Assembly (NCBI GenBank): GCA_028335825.1
Contig: JAIOKI010000023.1
Coordinates: 304,490 to 368,489, forward strand
Direction of reading: 5' to 3'
DNA: 64,000 bases
From: Nosema muscidifuracis
Taxonomy: Eukaryota; Microsporidia; Nosematidae
Both the position numbers and the translations under genes were made by a program. Position 1 is the first letter of the stretch. Every line of letters starts with the position of its first letter. This document shows, piece by piece, positions 57,876 through 64,000 of the stretch. The notes beneath the pieces were generated by a model that had not been told where the DNA came from, did not search any database, and saw only the letters and a list, made by a program, of their open reading frames with translations.

Positions 57876-59897
57876 ATGGAATTTATTGGAATTGATTTTG
57901 GATCATACAAAACAAAAATAGCTTCATCAAAAGATAATGGTAAAATATTAGGAGATGAACAAGGTAAAAGATCCATACCAACTGTATTAGAACTTACTAC
58001 ACCAATTCGTAAATTTGGTAATAGTATAACTGGTGAGCATGAACAGAGTATAAATTTAAGACATAGATCTTTTAGAGATAATTTATCTGATAAAGAAAGT
58101 TCTAAAGTATTTATGATGTTTGTTAAATATCTTGATAGACTTATTAAACAGAATACTAAAGGAAATCCTTCTATTTGTATTTCAATACCTTCTTATTATA
58201 AATATTCTGATAGGAAATTCTTATACGATATTTCTAGATGTTGTGATATGAAAGTTGAAAGGTTTTTTAATGATATAAGTGCTATAGGAATGTTTGCTTG
58301 TTTAAGAAGAGAAAGAATTCCATCTCAATTTGCAATATTCGATTTTGGACATTCTAAAACTGAAGTAGGATTTTTTTCATATGAAAATTTTGTATTTACT
58401 CCTTTATATATTAGTAGTTGTAAAACTGGTGCAAAAGATTTTGATGAAAAATTAATTAATATAATACTTAAGAAATATCAATTAGAAGATACAAAAATAG
58501 TAAGAGAGAATATTTTAAGACATCTTGAAAAATTAAAGACTGTACTTAATGCTTCTTCTGTAGCAAATATACAAATTTATATTAATGAGAATTTAATTAA
58601 TGTACAGATCACTCAAGAAGAATATCTTGTAGCTTGTACTGAAGAAGTAGAAAAAATAACTAATTTTGTAGATGAATCTATTAAGAATATTAATTTTAAA
58701 GGAATGATTGAAATTACAGGTGGTAATTCAAGTTCATTTTTAATTAAAAATATTATAGATAAAAAAATTGAATATCAAGTTACATTAGATCTTACTGAGT
58801 CATGTGCTATAGGAACATCTCTTGGATTAGCTTGTTCAGTAGTTTCTAATAAATATAAAATGAATGATATTATAGGAAGAAATATTAGTATTGGATTAGA
58901 AGGAAATAATCAAAAATCTTCAGTAGTTTTTAAAGCTACAGATATAATTGGATTAAAGAAGACTGTTACATATAACAGAAAGAAAGATTTCTCATTAGAA
59001 TTATTAGAAGATAATGACGTAATAGGAAATATTAAAATTAAGAAAGAAGAGACAGAAGATCCTGAATCTGTAAAAATAATAATTGAAATAAATAAATTTG
59101 GTCTTATAGAAATTAAGTCAGTTAAAGTTGATGATAAAGATTTAGAATTTGAATATTCCACATTAGAATTATCTTCTGAGGATAAAGATGATCTTATAAA
59201 TACAGAAGATAGGTATAGAATATTAGAAACCAATATTGAAAAAATAGGACATATGAGAAATGAATTAGAAACTATGGCTATGAGTTTATTAGATGCTATG
59301 TCAGGTAATATTAAAGATTTATTTAATTCTGAAGATGAAAGTAGAGCAAGAGAAATAGCTATGGATTTATTTGATATACAGCCATCAGTAGAAATAGAAC
59401 AAGAATATAAAGTAAGAGAAGATATTATCAAACAACTTAGTTTTGTATCAGAAAAATTAGAAGAAGTAGAGAAATCTATTAGAACTGAAATAAATTCATT
59501 TATTGATCAGATAAATGAAATTAAAGTGAAATATCCTAAGAAGTATACACCAACATGTTACAAGTTACAGGGTATGTCGTATAAACTTGAAGAATATGGA
59601 AAGAAATTAAGAATCGATTTATTTAGTGCATCTGAATTTGATAATTTACCATTTGATAACTTGAAGAAAGAGACTAAGATTGTATTAGAAAAAGCTGAAG
59701 CTGAGCTTGTACAATTAAAGAAAGAGGAAGAAGAGGAGAAAAATAAACAAGAAAAGTCTGAATTGAATGAAGAAAATAACGAAAAGAAAGAAGAAGAGAA
59801 AGATGGCAATGAAAAGAAAGAAGAGAAGGATAGCAATGAAAAAAAGGAAGAAGAGAAAGATAGCAATGAAAAAAAGGAAGAGAAGAAAGAACAATAA
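57876..59897 (+). CDS. Hsp110/Sse1-like chaperone (Hsp70 superfamily)
   Basis: 673 residues. An Hsp70-type actin-fold ATPase occupies about 1-380 (IDFGSYKTKIA at 5-15, AIFDFGHSKTEVGFF, EITGGNSSSFLIKNI). A beta domain and a long helical C-terminal domain follow, then a Lys/Glu-rich tail with NEKKEEEKDS repeats (about 618-673). Divergence from classical Hsp70 (IDLGTT replaced by IDFGSYKT) and the extended helical end match Hsp110/Sse, nucleotide-exchange factors and holdases for cytosolic Hsp70. ER Lhs1 is unlikely without a signal peptide. CCC lies six bases before the ATG. Confidence 0.87.
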   Translation: MEFIGIDFGSYKTKIASSKDNGKILGDEQGKRSIPTVLELTTPIRKFGNSITGEHEQSINLRHRSFRDNLSDKESSKVFMMFVKYLDRLIKQNTKGNPSICISIPSYYKYSDRKFLYDISRCCDMKVERFFNDISAIGMFACLRRERIPSQFAIFDFGHSKTEVGFFSYENFVFTPLYISSCKTGAKDFDEKLINIILKKYQLEDTKIVRENILRHLEKLKTVLNASSVANIQIYINENLINVQITQEEYLVACTEEVEKITNFVDESIKNINFKGMIEITGGNSSSFLIKNIIDKKIEYQVTLDLTESCAIGTSLGLACSVVSNKYKMNDIIGRNISIGLEGNNQKSSVVFKATDIIGLKKTVTYNRKKDFSLELLEDNDVIGNIKIKKEETEDPESVKIIIEINKFGLIEIKSVKVDDKDLEFEYSTLELSSEDKDDLINTEDRYRILETNIEKIGHMRNELETMAMSLLDAMSGNIKDLFNSEDESRAREIAMDLFDIQPSVEIEQEYKVREDIIKQLSFVSEKLEEVEKSIRTEINSFIDQINEIKVKYPKKYTPTCYKLQGMSYKLEEYGKKLRIDLFSASEFDNLPFDNLKKETKIVLEKAEAELVQLKKEEEEEKNKQEKSELNEENNEKKEEEKDGNEKKEEKDSNEKKEEEKDSNEKKEEKKEQ

Positions 59898-61559
59898 ATT
59901 AAAAATTTTGTCTTAAAAAGAATATTTTTTATCTTTAAATTTATAACAATTATTTTGACTTAAAAGTTTTTCTTAGCTGAGCTTTTCCTGACTTATAAAA
60001 GTTTTTCTAATTTACTCTTTTAAATTAAACGAATAATTTTATCTATAATAAATATATAATTACAATGATGCAAATGAATTAACACAAATTTACAAGTATT
60101 GTTCCATATGTATTAACATGGGATGGCGTGATAGCCACAGAAAAATTGCAGACATCTGTCCAGATTGAAGCATAAATTCAGTTTATAATCTTAAAAAGAC
60201 CTTAAAGAGTATTTCACTTGACTACAGAAGAGATGGAGACCTTAATAGTAGCTACAGAACATTTAAGGAAAATATTCTAGAAATACAAATGAAAGATAAG
60301 AGCCAGCCTTAGCTGTACTAAAAGAATAAACATTAATGGTTTCATAATTAAATTAATAATCTTAGTTTAGTCATATAATAATATCAATTCATTAATATTT
60401 GATAAAAAGTGACTTTGAATTATTTCAATAATCATTTATTATAATTTAGGCAAAATTCTTCTATTTTTATATTTACTTTTAGTATAAAATTAAATTAATA
60501 ATGCATGATGTAGATTAAATTGAAAAATAAGAGATATTTTTTTTTCTAAATTTAAATCTATCTTGAATTTTTTATACGAATATTTAAAAATTAAAGATCT
60601 TGTTATATAAAATAATTCTTAAAGTATCACTGAAATCTATCTATTAAAGATATTACTAATTATTAAAAGACAGGAACATTTAATAAGGTTAGAGTTACAA
60701 TCAATCTAGATCTTAAGATAATCTTATCAAAGGTGTATACATTATAGTAACTTTTTATGTAAGTATAAATTCGAATTTTTATTTTTTACTTATTCATTCC
60801 AGATATTTTAAAAAGATAAATTTTTTAAGATCATATACTAACAAATAAACAATTTTTTAATTATTAAAAAGAGAGGTATATTCTCATTAATATTGCTTAT
60901 TTGACTCTTGAAACTTTTATTTTGAGATAAGTGTAAATGAAGCCAACAATGAAATATACAAATACAGTAATAAATATAATTTTATTTTCATGTATTGCTA
61001 ATTTATTAAGATAACATATCATTTGAAATTGTTTCTAATATGTAAAATAATTTACTTAAACAACGTATTTACTCAAAAGATAGATATAAAAATTTATTGA
61101 AATATATTCATAATTATTTTTAACACATCATTATTTATTTATTTATCTATAAATAAATCATTCAGAAAAAAATTAAGTAAAAGAATAAATACTTAATAAA
61201 TGTTTTTACATTCTTCCTTACACTGATTTAATTAAAAAAGTTGATATCATATAATTTGATCATCTAATTGGGCTTTAAAATTAGATTGAAAACTTAAAAA
61301 TAACGAATTATTTTTCTATTTAATAGATTTTGAAGTATATTTAATTAAAATTTACTGAAATTTAATTTATCATAGTTTTTATCTAAATTTATAATTTTAA
61401 AAAAAATAAATTAAAATTTTTAAAAATCTTATAGTTTAATATATTTTTTGACTAGTAATTATTTCAATTTTTTTTTATTTGTTTATAAACAATATAAATA
61501 AATTTGATAAATTAAATTTAATTAATTTATGTATAAAAATATTTCTTTTTGAAATTCAT
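59898..61559. other. Complex spacer with retroelement relic
   Basis: 1.66 kb without an intact gene. About 60090-60330 is a retroelement-like fragment (listed separately). About 60937-61014 encodes a 25-codon signal-like peptide (MKPTMKYTNTVINIILFSCI) that ends at once, perhaps the head of a lost secreted gene. No tandem arrays are seen. Confidence 0.4.
60090..60330 (+). mobile_element. Decayed fragment of a retrotransposon polyprotein, probably non-LTR type
   Basis: This stretch has clearly higher G/C than its surroundings. It carries residues that resemble the C-terminal part of retrotransposon proteins annotated in other microsporidia: a VPYVLTWDGV block and an ILKKTLKSISLDYRR block. It is short, broken and isolated, with no other element parts around it, so it is an old relic. 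The family assignment is from memory and unconfirmed. Confidence 0.45.
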
Positions 61560-61979
61560 ATGAATTTTATTAGTATTCTCTTTACAACTGTATTCACTAC
61601 TCAACTCAATAAGAAAGAAGATAATATTTTGAAATCTAATTCTATTATAATAGGTAATATCACTGACTTTTGCATTAAAGGAATAGATAAAAAAACATTT
61701 GATGGAGCTACTGAAATAAATATTGATTACCAATCAGATAAAAATACTAAATTAAATTCTAAAGGTTCATTAGATATTAAAATCACCTTACAAGACTTAC
61801 CTAACGGTTTTAGTATTAAACATTCTAATGGTTTAACTATTGGTGGTATAGGAGTTTTTGATAAATATAAAAATGTCGAATTCTATTTTAAAGATACAGG
61901 TAAAGGTTATATAAAATATGATCCACAAGATTATTCTGAAGATGATAATCAATATGAAGAGATTTTTACGAAAGAATAA
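61560..61979 (+). CDS. Small secreted protein, unknown
   Basis: 139 residues from the ATG at 61560, chosen because it opens with a signal peptide (MNFISILFTTVFTT). An upstream in-frame ATG at 61479 would add 27 residues and bury it. The mature part is beta-rich with Gly turns (KGSLDIKITLQDLPNGF, GLTIGGIGVFDKY) and an acidic C-terminus. A single Cys follows near residue 41. No family recognised and no CCC motif at either start. Confidence 0.65.
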   Translation: MNFISILFTTVFTTQLNKKEDNILKSNSIIIGNITDFCIKGIDKKTFDGATEINIDYQSDKNTKLNSKGSLDIKITLQDLPNGFSIKHSNGLTIGGIGVFDKYKNVEFYFKDTGKGYIKYDPQDYSEDDNQYEEIFTKE

Positions 61980-62501
61980 ATTTTTATTTGTATAAAATGT
62001 TTTTAATAATTAATTAATAAATTTATTATTTACAATACAGTATATAAAAGATAAATATATAGATATATTATCAAGAAAATATTATAATATGTTTATATTC
62101 TGCTAATAGAGTCTTAAATGATATCAAATTAAGAGCTTATCAAATAGTATTAATAATTAATAATATATGTAATTGTAAATCATGTAGATCTTCGTATTTT
62201 ACAAAAAAGCTATTTAAAATTATTTCTTTTTGATAATCATACAGCAATCTAAAAATAAAAAGTTATTTTATAACACTATATTTTTACTAGGAATAATTGA
62301 GAATCTCTTCTCAATATTCTTACATCTAAAGAAGAGTTTTTTTATGAAACACCTTGCTAATCTATAAAGGGAATCAATAAAACTTTTAAAGTCATAATTA
62401 TTTCGTTAATATATAAATACAAAATTTCTTTATTAAATAAGAAGATAATTATTTGTGACTTAAACAGAATAATTAAAAAATTCAACAAATAATATTTATT
62501 A
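61980..62501. other. Spacer with one stop-free stretch
   Basis: Plus strand, about 62080-62245: a frame of about 53 codons without stop and no early ATG, with VLNDIKLRAYQIVLIINN and CNCKSCRSSYF. It may be a relic. Nothing else is seen. Confidence 0.35.
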
Positions 62502-64000
62502 TCAACTTAATGATGCAGCATCATTAATATATTTTTGAATACCTTCATAAACTTCAGGAAGTATTTCTTCAAGAATATTCTCGTATTTGATAATTAAATC
62601 TTTCATTTCATTCTTACTAAAGACATATTTTTTAATAACTTCCAACAAATCTGTTTCTTTATTGTATTCATTATCTTTAGCATTTTTAACTATCTCTTTA
62701 AGTTTATGGAAATTCCAGTGAGGCCATCTATCATATATTCCTTCCAGATAAATTTTCCACATTTTATTAACTTCGGCAAGTACTATATATCGGAGAAGAC
62801 TTCCATATTTAATATTTTTAATGCTTAAATGAGTTATAAAAGGTTCATATAATGGTTCTTTAGTGATATCATTAAAAAACTCATCATAATTGATAATACC
62901 TGAGTGTAACAAACAATGATTAAATAATTTATAGTATGGTGAAGTCTCAGCATCTCTCAATTTACCAAATGCATCAATTAATTCTTGGGTTTTATAAAAC
63001 ATATCATATACTAAGTCAATATAGAATGTATCAACCTTAGAGAACTTATCTAACAAATCATTAATTTGATCTAAACTTTCCTTTTCGATTTTAGATCTAT
63101 TTGAAGCTAATGAAAAATTAAATGGATACCAAGAATAATAATAACCCGATATTTCAGTAAAAAAATCATTTTTATGAACTGTAATAGAGTTAGCGGGATT
63201 TTTTAAATAATTCTTACCATCTTCTCCTGTTTTCATATCCCATGAATCACGAACGGATAATAACTTAGGTAGATTATCTTTATCTGTAATAAATTTTTCA
63301 ATAATACTATTTTCAAGCATACTTATATTAGTAGATTCAACAAGATTTGTTTGGTAATATTTTTTAGCTGCAATTATATTAAAAGTATAATATAAGAAAG
63401 AAAATCGCTTTTCGTTAGTATTCTCAAATAATAATTCATTAATATGATAAATATCATATTCAATTTCCTTTATTTTTGTCATAAAAACTGAAAATTTATT
63501 GCTCATTTTTAATAAAATACCATCTGACATTATATCACATCTTTCTTTATTATCTTCATCTTTAAAAAAATAAGTTAATAAACTCTTATCATCAGCAAAA
63601 AAGACTTTTCGCATTGTTTGATAATCATCACGAATATTTTTTGTAGGCTTATCATTGATAAAAAACTTCAATTCTTGTATTATCATCAATTTTGGATTCA
63701 TATAGAGAAATAATTGATGCAGCAAATTCACTTTTTAAACCTAACCTATGATTGAAAAATATTATCATATGCCTATTTTCACTGTAAGGTTGAAAGAAAA
63801 GATTTACTATATCATTGAGCAATTTTTCATTTTCAGATCTTGGTAAATTTAAATCATCAATTATATCATAAGCTATATTAACAACCTGATCATTTTTATA
63901 AGTCCCCTCAATAGTTACCAGATTTTGATATAAGTTAATGTCAAACACCAAATAATCTTCATCCTTTTTCTTAGATATGTAATCTTTACTATCGAGTTTT
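62502..64000 (-). CDS. Large protein of unknown function, 5' end outside window, frame-disrupted
   Basis: Two overlapping minus-strand frames appear to be one gene. The upstream frame is open from the right edge (no ATG in the window) and ends near 63652. The downstream frame runs to the stop at 62502 and encodes about 390 residues of helical, Tyr/Phe/Asp-rich protein (for example WYPFNFSLASNRSKIEKES). The change of frame coincides with a run of six T in gene sense near 63661, so either a sequencing error or a real +1-base change in that run explains it. No domain or family recognised. Confidence 0.6.

Noticed and set aside
58910-59866. Antisense frames over the Hsp110-like gene
   Set aside because: Ser/Leu/Ile-rich shadows of Glu/Asp/Lys codons.
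63640-63680. Programmed -1 ribosomal frameshift at a TTTTTTA heptamer
   Set aside because: The needed shift is +1 relative to the upstream frame and the heptamer is out of phase with it.

Overview
The window looks like a gene-rich contig of a very AT-rich microsporidian, an obligate intracellular fungal relative. The evidence is (i) compact, intron-less eukaryotic genes for shortened core proteins: RNA polymerase II RPB1, gamma-COP, TCP1/CCT-alpha, ribosomal protein uL29/L35, Hsp110, Nsp1/Nup62, Heh/Man1, CENP-C and MZT1; (ii) chitin-wall genes (a Chs7-type chaperone and UDP-GlcNAc pyrophosphorylase); (iii) a CCC- or GGG-type motif a few bases before the start codon of about three quarters of the genes, a known microsporidian initiation signal, which decides several starts here; and (iv) many short secreted proteins with no recognisable relatives. 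No rRNA, tRNA, intron or CRISPR array was found.

Layout. 1-14.9 kb is mostly housekeeping: 3'-truncated RPB1, a kinase, gamma-COP, a kinetochore-like coiled-coil protein, a NIPA-type Mg transporter with an unusual Cys-rich ectodomain, an HP1-like chromodomain/chromoshadow protein, a Chs7-like chaperone, two tiny coiled-coil ORFs and a CENP-C/Mif2-like cupin protein. 14.9-33.9 kb is an accessory region: three large secreted proteins that seem to share a C-terminal helical domain, a cyclin-like protein, a small SGSGSG secreted protein, a PSP1 protein, three tandem genes of a new small secreted family, a small membrane protein and an LEA-like repeat protein. 34-60 kb returns to core genes (TCP1, uL29, UAP1, Heh/Man1, WD40, glutamate-cysteine ligase, a coilin-N-like protein, Gid9/MAEA, SLC66A2-like PQ-loop protein, MZT1, Nsp1, Hsp110), interspersed with lineage-specific membrane and secreted proteins. 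60-64 kb holds a decayed retroelement piece, a small secreted protein and a frame-disrupted gene running off the right edge.

Spacers. Almost every spacer in 4.5-50 kb carries its own private AT-rich tandem repeat (periods about 30-95 bp), not shared with its neighbours. The spacers at 14.9-16.5, 54.8-56.1 and 59.9-62.5 kb are instead complex sequence with stop-poor stretches that look like eroded genes.

Themes. HP1, CENP-C, a possible Spc25-like protein and tiny coiled coils fall within 7.5 kb. Chs7 and UAP1 serve chitin-wall synthesis. The secreted families of 16.5-32.5 kb are the best candidates for an undescribed host-interaction system.
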